A stretch of DNA of 64,000 nucleotides from Phycisphaeraceae bacterium (GCA_015200025.1 CP054186.1:2430001-2494000); one strand, 5' to 3'. Counted from the stretch's first letter, positions 43,360-54,100 are shown. Translations and numbers: made by a program. Notes: a model not told the origin generated them from the letters alone.

Positions 43360-44319
43360 TCAACCACGGCTCAGGCGATGGCGAGTGAGTTCGCCTGCCT
43401 CGCTGATTGTGTCGCATGTCAGGAGAAGGTCAATCGCCGCATATACGCGATTGGCCATCACGATCTTCCCGCTACGCACCGTCTTCGAGGGAGTGACTGC
43501 CGGGCCAAGCGTGTAGAGGTAATGCGGACCATCAAGTTGAAACCGACAGCCCGGGATGCGGTCGCCAAGTTCGGTGACCACTTCGCATTGCTGTGCGTGG
43601 CGGATCGACCGCAGCTGGCCCCCGTACCGGAAGCCAAGGTAGTTGACCGGCTCGCGTGGATAGTTCCCACCGACGGGGTGGAAGTACCTGCTGTGCGTCT
43701 CGACGATCTCGCGCCACGTGATCTCCGAGTCCGCTGGACGGTCTTGGCTCAGAGCTGCCACGTAAACCATGTTCGAGGTCAGATCCTGCATGCGCGCGAT
43801 CCTGTTCAGGTAGAGACTCAACTCGCGAAGAAGTCGCTTCTCCGCATGCGTGCCGCAACGATCTCTCGCAAGTGCGTCGAGGTCGGCAAGCGACACATGC
43901 CGACAGCTGAGGCCGCTCACTTCGCTCGGGAGCCGGGTCCGCGCGAATGCTGCGCTGGCACAGGAGACTGTCACGATGGCCCGGCCGGGCATCGGGGAGC
44001 GTGCGAGGCGCTCGCCGTATCGGGTCAACTGATCCATGCCGGGGAGTTCAAGCCCGCACTTCGCCTCGATAATGACGTGAACCGCTGGACCCTTGATCTC
44101 GATGTCTGTAATGCCGCCTGCTCCATGCTCTTGCAGAAGTACCGACTCGGTCACAATGGCCGTGAATCCAGGCAGCGCCGCCTTGACCACGCGTGCCCGG
44201 AACTCCGCGCACTGAGCGAGCGCCCATCCGAGACTAAATGTGATGTCGTTCTCGCGATCACCGAGCAGCTCGAAGACGCTGGAGACGGGCTTCCCATGCA
44301 ATCGGAGCTCTGCGGTCAT
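43360..44319 (-). CDS. Putative PD-(D/E)XK nuclease
   Basis: 319 residues from ATG 44319; the in-frame stretch upstream to 44364 has no conserved features. Asp72 in ITDIEIKG and Glu85-Ala-Lys87 in HVIIEAKC form a PD-(D/E)XK-like metal site with the usual 13-residue spacing. The N-terminus (SVFELLGDRENDITFSLGWALAQ) is helical. No additional domain is recognised. It is convergent with the ParB-MTase gene and visibly less GC-rich. A restriction-like endonuclease is the best guess. Confidence 0.65.
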   Translation of the reverse strand: MTAELRLHGKPVSSVFELLGDRENDITFSLGWALAQCAEFRARVVKAALPGFTAIVTESVLLQEHGAGGITDIEIKGPAVHVIIEAKCGLELPGMDQLTRYGERLARSPMPGRAIVTVSCASAAFARTRLPSEVSGLSCRHVSLADLDALARDRCGTHAEKRLLRELSLYLNRIARMQDLTSNMVYVAALSQDRPADSEITWREIVETHSRYFHPVGGNYPREPVNYLGFRYGGQLRSIRHAQQCEVVTELGDRIPGCRFQLDGPHYLYTLGPAVTPSKTVRSGKIVMANRVYAAIDLLLTCDTISEAGELTRHRLSRG

Positions 44320-44358
44320 GCGGGGCAGAGTATCACGATCAGCACAGCCCCACCGGAG

Positions 44359-44387
44359 AACCACCCCAGCTTGCGGCCGGGGTGGTT
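44359..44387 (-). terminator. Hairpin between minus-strand genes
   Basis: AACCACCCC (44359-44367) and GGGGTGGTT (44379-44387) form a perfect 9-bp stem with an 11-base loop, 22 bases after the stop of the HARE-HTH gene. There is no T run, so it may be a weak terminator or mRNA-stabilising structure. Confidence 0.45.
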
Positions 44388-44409
44388 GGTCATGAAGCGG
44401 TGGCTCGGG

Positions 44410-45069
44410 TCAACCGGCCCTGCCCGCCACGAACACGCCGCGCTCGTGCTTCTTGAAGCGGGCGGCCGTCCCCTTCGCGGCGATCTCCCGGATGATCGCG
44501 GCGTAGAGCGTGGCCTCGGGGGTCTTGCCGCCGGGGCTCTTCCAGAGGCCCTTAGCCTCCATCTGGGCGATCATCTCCGTCGCCCGCATCGGCACCTCGG
44601 ACGCGGCGAGCACCTGCGCGGCGGCGTCGAGGGCGCTGACCCGCTTGGGCTTGGCTACGCGCGCGGGCTTCGTGCCCCTGGCCGCTGTGCCGCCCGCGGA
44701 CCTGTCGGGCTTGGGCTTCGACTCCTTGGCGGCATTCCGCTCCGCACTGGGCTTGGCGTTCTTGGTGCCCTTCGTCGCGGTCGGCGCGGGGGCATCCGCG
44801 GCTTTGCGGCGCATGCCCGCGGGCTTCGCGGCCGCGTCCGGGGCTGGGTTGAGGACCGCCGGGTCGAAGACCGCGACCGCCGCCCGCTCGGCGAGGCGTT
44901 CGCCCTCCTCGCGCGTCGGTGGGGCCGTGTCGGCGCAGGGGAAGGACTCGCCTTCGAGCCGTTCGATGCGCTGCTCGACCTCCTTGAGCGCGTCCGTGCG
45001 GGCTTTCCACGCCGCGCTCGTCTCGCGCTGGACCTTGCCCATGTTCAGAATCGTTCCCTTGCGTGCCAT
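44410..45069 (-). CDS. HARE-HTH domain protein
   Basis: 219 residues with GGAG upstream. The C-terminal 70 residues ([50 protein letters not shown], then [11 protein letters not shown]) form the HARE-HTH/HB1-ASXL winged helix known to bind DNA in chromatin proteins and bacterial RNA polymerase delta-like factors. The middle is Lys/Pro/Ala-rich and disordered, and the N-terminus is a helix. In phages such proteins are often linked to restriction or modification genes. It likely binds DNA. Confidence 0.85.
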   Translation of the reverse strand: MARKGTILNMGKVQRETSAAWKARTDALKEVEQRIERLEGESFPCADTAPPTREEGERLAERAAVAVFDPAVLNPAPDAAAKPAGMRRKAADAPAPTATKGTKNAKPSAERNAAKESKPKPDRSAGGTAARGTKPARVAKPKRVSALDAAAQVLAASEVPMRATEMIAQMEAKGLWKSPGGKTPEATLYAAIIREIAAKGTAARFKKHERGVFVAGRAG

Positions 45070-45168
45070 GTCGGGCTCCTTCTTCTGGGTGCGATGGCCC
45101 GCCGCACGCCGCGGCGGGTCGTGGGGGGGAGCGTGGCCGTCGCGGTCACCCGCGACGCCGCGCGGTGT

Positions 45169-45429
45169 TCATCCGCCTTTGAGGAACTCCTCGACGTGCT
45201 CGGGGTCCATGTTGGCCATGAACCCGACGAGGCTCACGAGGTCCTCGCGGACCTTGCCGAGGTTGCCGACCAGACCCCAGTTGGCCGGGTCGGCCGTGTG
45301 CTCCTTGTCGTTGATGTCGAGGTGCATCCGCAGCACGTCGAGCAGGCGGGCGACGTCATTCCGCCTGGTGGCGTACACCTCGGCAGCGGTCGGTTGGGGC
45401 GGCGTGGTCTTGGGGGCGAGCTTCGTCAT
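45169..45429 (-). CDS. Small hypothetical protein
   Basis: 86 residues with AGGAGC upstream. The C-terminal two-thirds (AAEVYATRRNDVARLLDVLRMHLDINDKEH, then VGNLGKVREDLVSLVGFMANMDPEHVEEFL) form two or three amphipathic helices. The N-terminus is Pro/Thr-rich. No metal, membrane or catalytic motif is visible. It has its own ribosome binding site between the HARE-HTH gene and the next small gene; function unknown. Confidence 0.6.
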   Translation of the reverse strand: MTKLAPKTTPPQPTAAEVYATRRNDVARLLDVLRMHLDINDKEHTADPANWGLVGNLGKVREDLVSLVGFMANMDPEHVEEFLKGG

Positions 45430-45483
45430 GGTCGTGCTCCTGTGCGTGCTCTGGTCAACAGCGAAGCCCGCGAATCGCGGGCT

Positions 45484-45786
45484 TCAGGCCGTGGGGCGGC
45501 TGTCGTTCGTGCGGTCCCAACGGGCCTTGTCCTTGGGCTCGCCGACCGCCGCGAGGTAGTCGATCAGGTCCCCGGCGGTCCAGGTGTCGCCCTCGACCGC
45601 GTCGTGCTCGTTCGGCCCGTCGCGGCCGTCGGGGTCGATCTCGAAGAGGCGGAAGCCGCCGGTGTTCGTGGTATCGACCGCCCAGGTCCGGCCGTCGGGG
45701 GTGCGGACCTCGACGCTCGCCACCGTGAAGCCCCGGCGGCCCAGGGCGCTGGCGATCCCGATGGCGTTCTTCGTGCTGGTCTTCAT
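45484..45786 (-). CDS. Small hypothetical protein
   Basis: 100 residues from ATG 45786, six bases after GGAGG. Beta-rich middle (GFTVASVEVRTPDGRTWAVDTTNTGGFRLFEIDPDG) then acidic segment and a helix (WTAGDLIDYLAAVG). The frame is open upstream to 45996 but those residues translate repeat DNA, so the late ATG is used. No family is recognised. The upstream region contains the 21-bp-period repeats at 45904-45957. Confidence 0.6.
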   Translation of the reverse strand: MKTSTKNAIGIASALGRRGFTVASVEVRTPDGRTWAVDTTNTGGFRLFEIDPDGRDGPNEHDAVEGDTWTAGDLIDYLAAVGEPKDKARWDRTNDSRPTA

Positions 45787-45903
45787 CGCGTGGTCCTCCG
45801 TCGCGGGGTTGGTTGGGGGTCGCCCCGCGTTGTGGCACATGAAGCCATGACTTCCGCCACGAGGCAAGGCCATCCGCGGCGGTTTCGCCGTCATTCCGCG
45901 GCA

Positions 45904-45957
45904 TGTGGGCAAGTCCTCGGCCCTTGTGGGCAAGTCCGCCGCCCGTGTGGGCAAGTC
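45904..45957 (+). repeat. Three TGTGGGCAAGTC repeats with 21-bp period
   Basis: Identical 12-mers start at 45904, 45925 and 45946, exactly 21 bases (about two helical turns) apart, with a degenerate fourth position at 45967. They sit between a minus-strand gene (start 45786) and a plus-strand gene (start 46104). Same-face spacing is that of operator or iteron arrays. Downstream G-runs (46049-46103) could form a G-quadruplex. Confidence 0.55.
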
Positions 45958-46103
45958 GGCGGGCCACGCGGGCACGGATTGGCACGGAACGGCCATCCCG
46001 GGGCCCCCCGGGCGGCCGCGGGGGCGCGGCGTGCGTCGCGCGAGAGCGGTGGTGGTGCTGGTGGGGCTGGGGGTGGGGCTGGGGGTGTGGGTGGGGGTGG
46101 GGG

Positions 46104-46487
46104 ATGAAGCGAGTTGATGGCGTCACGGCGAGGCAGGAGCGGGCCATCGCCGCGCTGGTGGTCGAGCCGACGGTGCTCAAGGCCTCCCAGACCGCGCGGG
46201 TGGGGTTGCGGACGCTGCACCGCTGGCTGGACGACCCGGCGTTCTCGCGGACGTACCGCCGGGCGCGGCGCGAGGCGTTCGGGCAGGCCATCGGGCTGGT
46301 GCAGCGGTACGCGCCGGCGGCGGTCAACGCGCTGGCGCGAGTGATCGCGGACGCGGGAACCCCGGCCGCAAGCCGGGTCGCGGCGGCGGTGGCGTTGCTG
46401 AAGTTCGCGAGGGAGTTGTTGGAGCTGGACGATCTGGCGGCACGGATCGAGGCGCTCGAGTTGGCGGCGCGGGAGACCACGCGATGA
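46104..46487 (+). CDS. Phage-type HTH protein (terminase-small-like)
   Basis: 127 residues from ATG 46104. The N-terminal ARQERAIAALVVEPTVLKASQTARVGLRTLHRWLDDPAFSRTYRRARREAF is a clear helix-turn-helix with the pattern ASQTARVGLRTLHRWL seen in small phage DNA-binding proteins encoded before terminase genes. The C-terminal half is helical (AAVALLKFARELLELDDLAARIEALE). No large terminase gene follows here, which suggests the element is truncated or rearranged. It overlaps the next gene by 4 bases. Confidence 0.75.
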   Translation: MKRVDGVTARQERAIAALVVEPTVLKASQTARVGLRTLHRWLDDPAFSRTYRRARREAFGQAIGLVQRYAPAAVNALARVIADAGTPAASRVAAAVALLKFARELLELDDLAARIEALELAARETTR

Positions 46488-46744
46488 GCCTCACCCGCCG
46501 CGTGGCCGCGCTCGAAGCGCGGGCCCGCCCGCCCGAGTGCCCCCGGTGCGGGGAGGGCCGGTGCGGCGTGGCGTTCATGCGCCCGACGCCGACGGACTAC
46601 GACCCCGGCCCGAGCGGGAGAAGGCCGCTGCCGCCCGAGTGCCCCGCGTGCGGGCGGCGGACGCCCAAGGTGGTCGTGTGGCACGACCGGGCGGCGTGGG
46701 ACGGGCTGGTTCGGGAGGGCCGTGAGTCGCGGGGGGAGGCGTGA
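46484..46744 (+). CDS. Small zinc-ribbon-like protein
   Basis: 86 residues (ATGA overlap). The N-terminus is MSLTRRVAALEARA and the body has CPRCGEGRCG and CPACGRRTPKVVVW, a CxxC-(about 35)-CxxC zinc ribbon. The C-terminus is charged. It resembles the following gene in layout, suggesting an old duplication. It may support the HTH protein or a recombinase; no function is known. Confidence 0.7.
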   Translation: MSLTRRVAALEARARPPECPRCGEGRCGVAFMRPTPTDYDPGPSGRRPLPPECPACGRRTPKVVVWHDRAAWDGLVREGRESRGEA

Positions 46745-46974
46745 TGGGGCTGCGTCGGCGGGTGGAGCGTTTGGAGCGCGGGGGGCGGTTCGCCGCACGC
46801 CCGGCGGGGTGCGCGTGCGGCGGCGTGGCGATGCTCGAGGTCTTGGCCCCGCGCGCGGTGCGGGACCTGCGGTCGATCACGGCGGAGGCCGAGCCCGAGG
46901 GCGGGGCGTGCGCGTGCGGGCGTCGGCGGGTCATCCGGGTGCTCCCGCCCCCCCGGGCGTGGGCCGGCCCGTGA
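46744..46974 (+). CDS. Small Cys-containing protein, relative of the preceding gene
   Basis: 76 residues from ATG 46744 (overlapping the preceding TGA). MGLRRRVERLERGGR mirrors the start of the preceding protein, followed by two CxCG motifs (CACGGVAM, CACGRRRVI). Its last 44 bases overlap the 3' end of the minus-strand tyrosine recombinase. Coding potential is less certain than for the neighbour because of the short length and overlap. Confidence 0.55.
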   Translation: MGLRRRVERLERGGRFAARPAGCACGGVAMLEVLAPRAVRDLRSITAEAEPEGGACACGRRRVIRVLPPPRAWAGP

Positions 46975-47566
46975 GGGGCCAGGCGCGGGCGCGGACGGCC
47001 CGGACGACGGCGGTGGGGGCGATGTGGTCGAGGTAGAGCACGGTCGTGAACAGGCTCGAGTGGCCCAGCTGCTTGGAGATGATCCCGATGTCCACGCCCT
47101 CGGCGCGGAGCTGGGCGGCGTGGGTGTGGCGGAGCCCGTGGGCGTGGACGCGCTTGCTGACGCCCGCGCGGCGGGCCAGGTCGGGCAAGAGACGCCGGAC
47201 GTAGGCGCTGGCGACCCCCCGCCCCGACCGCGAGCAAAAGAGCGGGGCGTCCGGGGGCACGGCCAGGGCGGCCCGGTGGGCGGCCCACGCGGCGAGGTAC
47301 GCCAGCGCTCCCGCGTCGACGCCGGCCGTGCGGGCGCGCCCGCCCTTGGCGAAGAGCACGCGGATCGACCCGGCGTCGGGGTCGACGTCCTTGGGCCGCA
47401 GGCACAGGGCCTCGTTGAGCCGCAGCCCGGCGCGGTACAGGACCGCGAGGAGCGCCCGGTTGCGCGCCCTCGAGAACGCCGGCCCGGGCACGACGCCGAT
47501 CAGGGCGCGGACCTCGGCGTCGGTGAGCACCTCGGGCGGGAAGCGGCGGGCGGGCGCGGGTCGCAT
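46931..47566 (-). CDS. Compact tyrosine recombinase
   Basis: 211 residues from ATG 47566; upstream in-frame residues are not conserved. The catalytic core is present: Arg in LYRAGLRLNEALCL, Lys in LFAKGGRAR, HGLRHTHA (His-x-x-Arg), LGHSSLFTTVLYL (His and nucleophile Tyr). The usual N-terminal SAM-like core-binding domain is missing, as in integron-like or XerH-sized truncated forms. It probably served insertion or resolution of the element. A 7-bp inverted repeat lies 15 bases upstream. Confidence 0.85.
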   Translation of the reverse strand: MRPAPARRFPPEVLTDAEVRALIGVVPGPAFSRARNRALLAVLYRAGLRLNEALCLRPKDVDPDAGSIRVLFAKGGRARTAGVDAGALAYLAAWAAHRAALAVPPDAPLFCSRSGRGVASAYVRRLLPDLARRAGVSKRVHAHGLRHTHAAQLRAEGVDIGIISKQLGHSSLFTTVLYLDHIAPTAVVRAVRARAWPLTGRPTPGGAGAPG

Positions 47567-47580
47567 CGCGTGGCTCCGAT

Positions 47581-47603
47581 GGATACGGGTTCTTGGCGTA
47601 TCC
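47581..47603 (+). repeat. Inverted repeat GGATACG/CGTATCC upstream of the recombinase
   Basis: Perfect 7-bp arms (47581-47587 and 47597-47603) with a 9-base spacer GGTTCTTGG. Position 15 bases upstream of the recombinase start fits a recombination core site (arm-spacer-arm) or an autoregulatory operator. Confidence 0.45.
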
Positions 47604-48046
47604 GTAGCCACGGAGTACCACGGGCCGGGGGACGATGGCAAGGCACGCCGCCCACGGCACGACCCGGCGGGATCGAGGGGAACGCGAGGGGGTGAGGCAC
47701 GCGGGGCCGTCCTTGCGTTCGGAGACCGAGGTGCGGCACAGTGAAGGCACCAACCCGATGGCGAGCGTCGATTTCAAGCGGACGCCCCGTGTGGGCATGC
47801 TCGTTGCGACGGGGGTTGAGGGGGCTGCTCGGCGAAGGGTCATACTCCGACACGTCTTGGTTCGGCATCACACAAGGCGTTGCCGATCAACGGGTTGCGG
47901 TGAGATTGCTGCGGGGCGGTCGTCGCACTGGGGTGCCGGGAGTCGGAAATATGTTGTCCGCGTGGAAGCAGGAATCACCGACGAGCACGGAACCGTTCGG
48001 TCGGTCAATACAAGTTATCCACACCAGGCCGGGGCGACGTTTGCCA
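47604..48046 (+). other. Intergenic region before the Rhs gene
   Basis: Open frames here (for example 47635-48063) have arbitrary, Arg/Gly-rich composition and I do not support any as genes. The sequence becomes more AT-rich toward 48,000 as it approaches the promoter of the giant Rhs gene. No repeats or RNA genes were recognised. Confidence 0.45.
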
Positions 48047-48074
48047 TTGCAACCTCGGATTAAAGTGTTATCAT
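48047..48074 (+). promoter_or_regulatory. Sigma-70-like promoter of the Rhs gene
   Basis: TTGCAA (48047-48052), a 16-base spacer and TATCAT (48069-48074) form a good sigma-70-type promoter in locally AT-rich DNA. The ribosome binding site GAGAGGAGG is at 48106-48113, before ATG 48120. This is the only clear promoter for the toxin locus. Confidence 0.6.
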
Positions 48075-48119
48075 GTCTTGCGAATCGAGTTGCCGCGGCG
48101 GAGGCGAGAGGAGGCGTCG

Positions 48120-51100
48120 ATGAACATGCGTGGCGTCGGTCAGGTGTGTCGGTCGCTCATCCGCCACAGAGTTTCGATCGCCCTGCTCGTCGGTGCGGTG
48201 TGCGTCCGCCCGGGTATGGGGCAAGTCTTGGAGGTGAACGCGGGTTCGCTTACCAGCGCGTCGCCGGCCGCGACGGCGTCGTACCTCGCGCAGCCGGTGA
48301 GCCTCGGGGCCCATCACCGCGGCGTGTTCCTGGACGGGACGTGGCGGGCGGGCTCGTGGAACGGTGTTCTGGTCGCGGCGAACGCGGGCGATCCGACGGG
48401 GCGGGAGGATCCTCGGGTGGCGGGGGTCCGGGTCTCGACGGGCGAGTACGCGCCGTACGAGGTGGATCTTGATTTGCCGTGCGTCGGGCCGGGGTGGGTG
48501 GTGGCGAGGACACGGCGGGCGCTGGGGCTTGGGGCAGGTACGGTGCACGGGCCGGGTTGGTACCAGAGTTCGCAGGCGCAGGCGATCGTGGACGGCCGGG
48601 GGACGCTCGGGGCGTCGGACGACCTGGTGCACGCGATCTACGGCGGGGACCGGTACGGGGAGTTCCGCCGGGTGATGAGCGGGAGTCTGGCGACGCCGAC
48701 GTTTCGTGGGACGAACGGGACGGCGGGCGCGATCACGGGCGTGCCGCTGGGCGGGATGTCGTCGATGTCGGGCGGGGGTGGGACGGGCGCGACCCTGGTG
48801 TGGCACGACCCGCTGGGGCACGAGGTCACGTTCTTCGGGACGGATTTCACGGTGAGCGGCCGCGAGGCCAGGTCGCAGGTCTGGAAGATCACGGACGCCT
48901 CGGGGTACACGTCGTACGTCGGCGATAAGGACGACCCCGAGGACGCGGTCGCGGAGGGGTACGACGCGTCGGGTCGGATCGTGCGGGCGGTCGATTCGGC
49001 GGGTCGAACATATGATTACGACTACAGCGAGGGGACGGCGTCGAGGCTGATCGCGGTCGCGGTGTACGAACCGGGGGGGTCCGGTAACGACTTCGTGGCG
49101 CGCGTGGAGTACGGGTATTACGGGGAGGGGAGCGGCCATGGGATGACGGGCTGGCTGCGGATGGTGACGGTCCGGGTGCGTGTCCGCGGGAGCGAGTACA
49201 CGGAGCACCGAACGTATTACCGCTACTGGAAGGAGGGTTCGCAGGCGATCGACGGGCTGAGCCCAGGCCCGGCGGGGTCGGTGAGGCTGGTGGTGGGGCC
49301 TGAGGGCGTACGCCGGCTCGGGGTGACGCAGACCGATCTCGACGCGGCGTCCGATTCGGCGTTGGCCCCCTTCGCCGAAACCCGTTTGGGGTACGCGGGG
49401 ACGTCGGTCGGGTCGCGGGTCGATCAGGTCGAGCACGGCGGGTTGTCGTCGCGGCGCGTGGTGATCGGGCCGATCGAGGACAACCCGTCCCATCCCGGGA
49501 CCTCGGGGTACGACGCGGTGTGGAAGTATCGTGCCGTGGTCGAGGTCCGGGTCAACGGGGTCGGGGTGCGGTGGGTGACGCACTACTTTGACGAGGCGTA
49601 CCAGCCCCTGTCGTCGGTCACGACGGACGCGGCGCCGTCGTCGGCGACGACGTTCTGGGCGACGTACGTCGAGCGTGGGCGGCCCGGGGATACGGCGGAC
49701 CCCAGCCCGGGGTGCGTGCGACGGGTCGGGACGCCGCGGACGGTCTCCGCGTACCACCACGCGACGGGGGTGTTCACGGCGTCGGGTGCGGGGCTGACGT
49801 GGCGTTTCGAGCGGATCGGGTCGGGGCTTCACGCGGGGCTGATCTCGAAGGCCGGGCGTTCGTCGGGCTGGGCGGGCTCGCCGGGGTGGCACGCCTCGTA
49901 CACGTACCGCGATCCGTCGCAGCGACCGAGGAAGGTCCTCTCGCACTACACGGTGCTGCGGCCGCTGATGGCCAGCGTCGCGGTGCACCCGTGGAGCGGC
50001 CTGAGCGACGCCACGCAGTACCAGTACACCCTCCCGGGGTCGGTGCCCGAGGGCAGCGCGGCGGCGCTGGCGATCGATTGGATCAAGGTGATCCATCCCG
50101 CGGTGGACCCGTCCGAGCACGGGTCGGGGTCGCCGACGGTGAGCGCGGCGGCGCTGACCCGCAACGGCCGAGTGACGCACGCGGCGCAGCGTGGCGTGGA
50201 CGCGGCGGGGCAGGCCGAGTCGGGCGGGTTGACCACCTTCGAGTACCAGACCGGCGAGGTTCGGACCGGGCTGCTCGTGAGCGTGACCGAGGACGCCGAC
50301 CCTCAGTCGGCGGGCGCGCCCTCGGGGTTCCCGGGCGGGTCGGCGAATCCCGCTGAACGCACGACGGTGTACGAGAACGACGGGGCGGGCCGGGTGACGC
50401 GGGTCGCGGGGGATCTCGACGAGCGGGCCGCGTACGGGGTGCTCGCGGACGGCCGCCTGGTCACGATCTCGGGGGTGCGGCTGGCATCGGAGAGCTGGCA
50501 CGGCACGGCGGGGTATGTGGTCGTGGATCACGCCGGGAGCGTCGTGTCGCGGGGGAGCCTGGTGCTGCCGGTCGAAGCGTCGTTCGGCACGCTCGACGAG
50601 CTGATCGACCGCGACGCGGACCCCGTGGGTTCGCCGGCGGGGCTCGTGGTTTCGGGCGTTCAGGTGCGCGGGGTTATGACTTCGATCATCGACGACGCGG
50701 GGTATGAGATCGAGCGAAGGGCGTACCACCGCGTTCCCACGGGCGGCCCGGGAACACCGCTCGCGGACTACGACATGACCGAGTGGTTCTACGACGAGGA
50801 GGGGCGGTTGTCCGAGGTCATCGACCCGAGCCGGACGGTGCACTTCCTGGTCCGTGACACGTTGGGGCGGGTTGTGGAAGAACACCAGGGGCGCGAGGGT
50901 TTCGCGGCCGCGCTCGTGCGAGCGCTCGCGTACGACGACGATGCCCAGGGACGCGGGAACAGCCTGGTCCGGCGGCGTCTGGAATACGCCCTCGCGTGCA
51001 CGCCGCGCGAGACCGAGTTCTTGCATGACGATTGGGACCGGCTCGTCGCGACGGCGCGGCCAGAACCCCCGCACGCGTTCGCGGGACTGGACATGCTCGA

Positions 51101-54100
51101 CCGCGCGTGGGCCGCGGGCGTGTACGGCGGGGTGGGGGGCGGGTTCCTCGCCGCGGCCTCGCAGGCGGGCCACCCGCTCGGGCTCGAGCAAGGCCGGCTC
51201 GCGCTGCTCGAGCGATCGTTCGACCCGCTCGGGCAGGTGTGGAGCGAGGTCCTGACCGCGGACCATCAGGAATCGCCGCTGGCGTCCCCCCAGCCCAGGT
51301 CGGCGGCGACGCTGGCGTGGCACGACGCGAGGGGGAGGCCGGTTCTTGTCCACGGCGAGCGCACGGTCCACTTCACCTACGACGCGTGCGGGTGCGGCTC
51401 GTCCATCGAGCGAGTGATCGCGCTGGGCGAGGTCCCGACGACGTACGCGGCCGCACGCGACGCGGTTGGATCCTCGATCGTCCTCGAGGAGATCCACCGG
51501 GTCTGGGACGCGGCCCGGCGTCACGTCGACCTCGTGGCCGTGGTCCGGCGTCACCCGACGCCGGCGGGTTGGGCCCATGCGCTCGGCTCGCTCACCGACC
51601 CCGAGTTTGTCGGGCCCGGGAGCGTTCGGCTCGACAAGGCGCCCGACGCGAGGGTCGTGGTCCGCGCGTTCGGCCGCGATCATCTCCAGCGGACGGTCAT
51701 CGAGGCGGACAGCGGCAACCACGCCTTCGAGCCGCAGCGTCAAGGGGCCGGGACGGTCTCGGCGTTGGCGTGGCCGTTCGTGGGCCCCTCGCCCGCGGGC
51801 GTGCGCTTCCGACGGCAGTCGTACGACGATCTGGGACACCCGGCGTCGGTGCACGATCACCGCGGCGCGGGCCGGTCGACCGCCCGGGACGACCTGGGGC
51901 GTCCGACCCTGGAGACCACATCCGCCGGCGGGGTTGAGATCAATGGTGCGTGGAACCCGTGCGAGGAGCCGCGCCTCGACAGGATCGAGTACGACCGTGG
52001 CCGGCTCCGCGCCCGCGACACGTGCGCCGCGGCCCCGGGGGGGCCGTGCGATGAATCGCAATGGGTGCGGCAGGAGGAACGCTTCTACCCGGACACGAGC
52101 GCGTGCGCCGGGCTGCCCGGGTACATGTACTGCAGCGACCCGCCCGGGGGGATCCTGATCGACAACAACCTCCCGTGGAAGATCGAGACGCCCGGGTGGC
52201 CCGAGGTCAAGGACTTCGTCGTGATGGCTTACAACCAGCTGGGCGAGCCGCGCGGGTTCACCGATTCCGCGGGCGTCTCGGTGGCCGTCCAGCGTGACGG
52301 GCTCGGGCGGGCGGCCGCCGAGTCGTTCTCGCTGCCCACGCACCAGGCGTACGGGCTGCCCGCCGTGGATACGTCCATCACGGGCGTCGGGTACACCTAC
52401 AGCGGGCTCGGGCAGCTCGTGGGCGTGACGCCCAGCGGACCCGGGTCGGGTGCGTCGCTGTGGTCCCGCGACGGGTGGGGGGCGATGCAATCCTATCAGA
52501 GTGCGTACCGGCTTTATGAGGGCGGCTCGGGGCCGGGCGGGTTCTTGACGCCCTCGCTGCCCGCCGACTTCCGGCACGACTACGCCTGGACTTTTGCACA
52601 AAGCGGCCCACATTGGCAAGGCCCCAGAAGTCAGGGCGAGTATCATCCGGGTGTCCCGCGCGGGCCTCCGAACCCAACCTTTCTTTCTTTGTTTCGCTCG
52701 TACACCGACTCCGCGGGGCTGGGCGGGGGAGGTGGGGGAGGTGGGGGTGGGATTGATCTGAACGCGACGATCGGGCGCGTCGGCGGCGTGCAACTGCCGA
52801 CCCTCTCGGGCAGCGACTTTCACGCGAGGTTCGATTACTTCGGCCTGGTCAGCCCGGCGCAGGTCGGGCTGCCCGAGTCGGGGTACAACCGCTTCATCTA
52901 CAGCCCCGACGGGCTGCACCTCTACCCCGCGCCGGACAACACGCCGACCAGCACCGGACTGAACAACTGGGACGAGCCCGCGATCGACCGGTGGGACCGC
53001 TGCTTCGGGCTGGATTGCGAGCCCGACCACGGGACCAACCCGCCGCCGGCGCCCCCGGCGTTCGATCAGCGATTGCTCGACTGTTTCGGGTTCGGTTGCG
53101 AGCCGGACTTCACCGAGTTCGATTACACGGACCCGCGCGAGAGCCGCGAGTGGCTCCGGCAGTGCGTCGGGCTCGGCGAGGCCCGATCCGGGGAAGGGGT
53201 CGGGCGGGGCAGTCAGTTCCAGCCGCCGCCGCCGCTGCGTCGGTCCGAGCGTTGGACCCTCGACCGCCGCGGCAACCCGCACGACTATGTGCGCCGGGTC
53301 ACGCCGGGTTCGCACGAAGATCTCGATCAACTTCACGCGGGGGACGTCGCCTCGTTCGTCGGCTCGTTCAACGACGGGGACCAGGCGCTGGGGTTGGTGG
53401 AGGGGGCGGCGGCGGTGCGTGTGGCCTTGGGCCCGGCGGGCCTGCCGCCGGCGGACCCCAAACCCCGGTGGACGGGCCTGGACGCGCGGGGCAACCTGCG
53501 TGACGACGGGGCGAGGATCTACCAGTACGACGCGCTGAGCCGGTTGGTGGCGGTGCACCGGCGCGTGGGGCCGCCGGATGAACCCGGCGAGGCGGGCGGG
53601 ATCCTGGCCCGCTACGGGTACGACGCGATGGGCCGGCGGACCAGCGCGCAGTACGACGCGAACCTCGACGGCGTCCTCGACGACGACGACCCGGCGGACC
53701 TGTACGCCTACGACGCCTCCTGGCGGGTCTCGGCGGTGGCGCGGCGCGAGAAGGTCGGCGGCGTCCCGACGACGTACCTCCGAGAGCGGTGGTATTACCA
53801 CGGGGCCGGGCTCAACCCCGACGCCCCGATGGCCCGGCAGGTCTTCGGCCCCTCGGGGGCCTTGATCGACGAGCAGCACTTCCTGGTCAACCGCCGGGGC
53901 GACGTGGTGGCGGTGGTGGGGCCGGCGTACGAGGACACGTCCGAGTCCCCAGCGCCGATGGTCTCGGGCACGGTGCGGGCGCGGGTGGCCTATTGGGCCT
54001 ACGGGCAGCCCCGGATCTCGCACCCGGCCGACTTCACCCGCGACGGCGTGGTCGACGGGGAAGACTTCGTCGAGTACACCGACGAGCACACCGGCTGGTG

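Noticed and set aside
42310..46107. Plus-strand open frame of 1,265 codons overlapping the ParB-MTase and minus-strand genes
   Set aside because: Arg/Pro-rich out-of-frame reading; conserved motifs lie in the other frames and strand.
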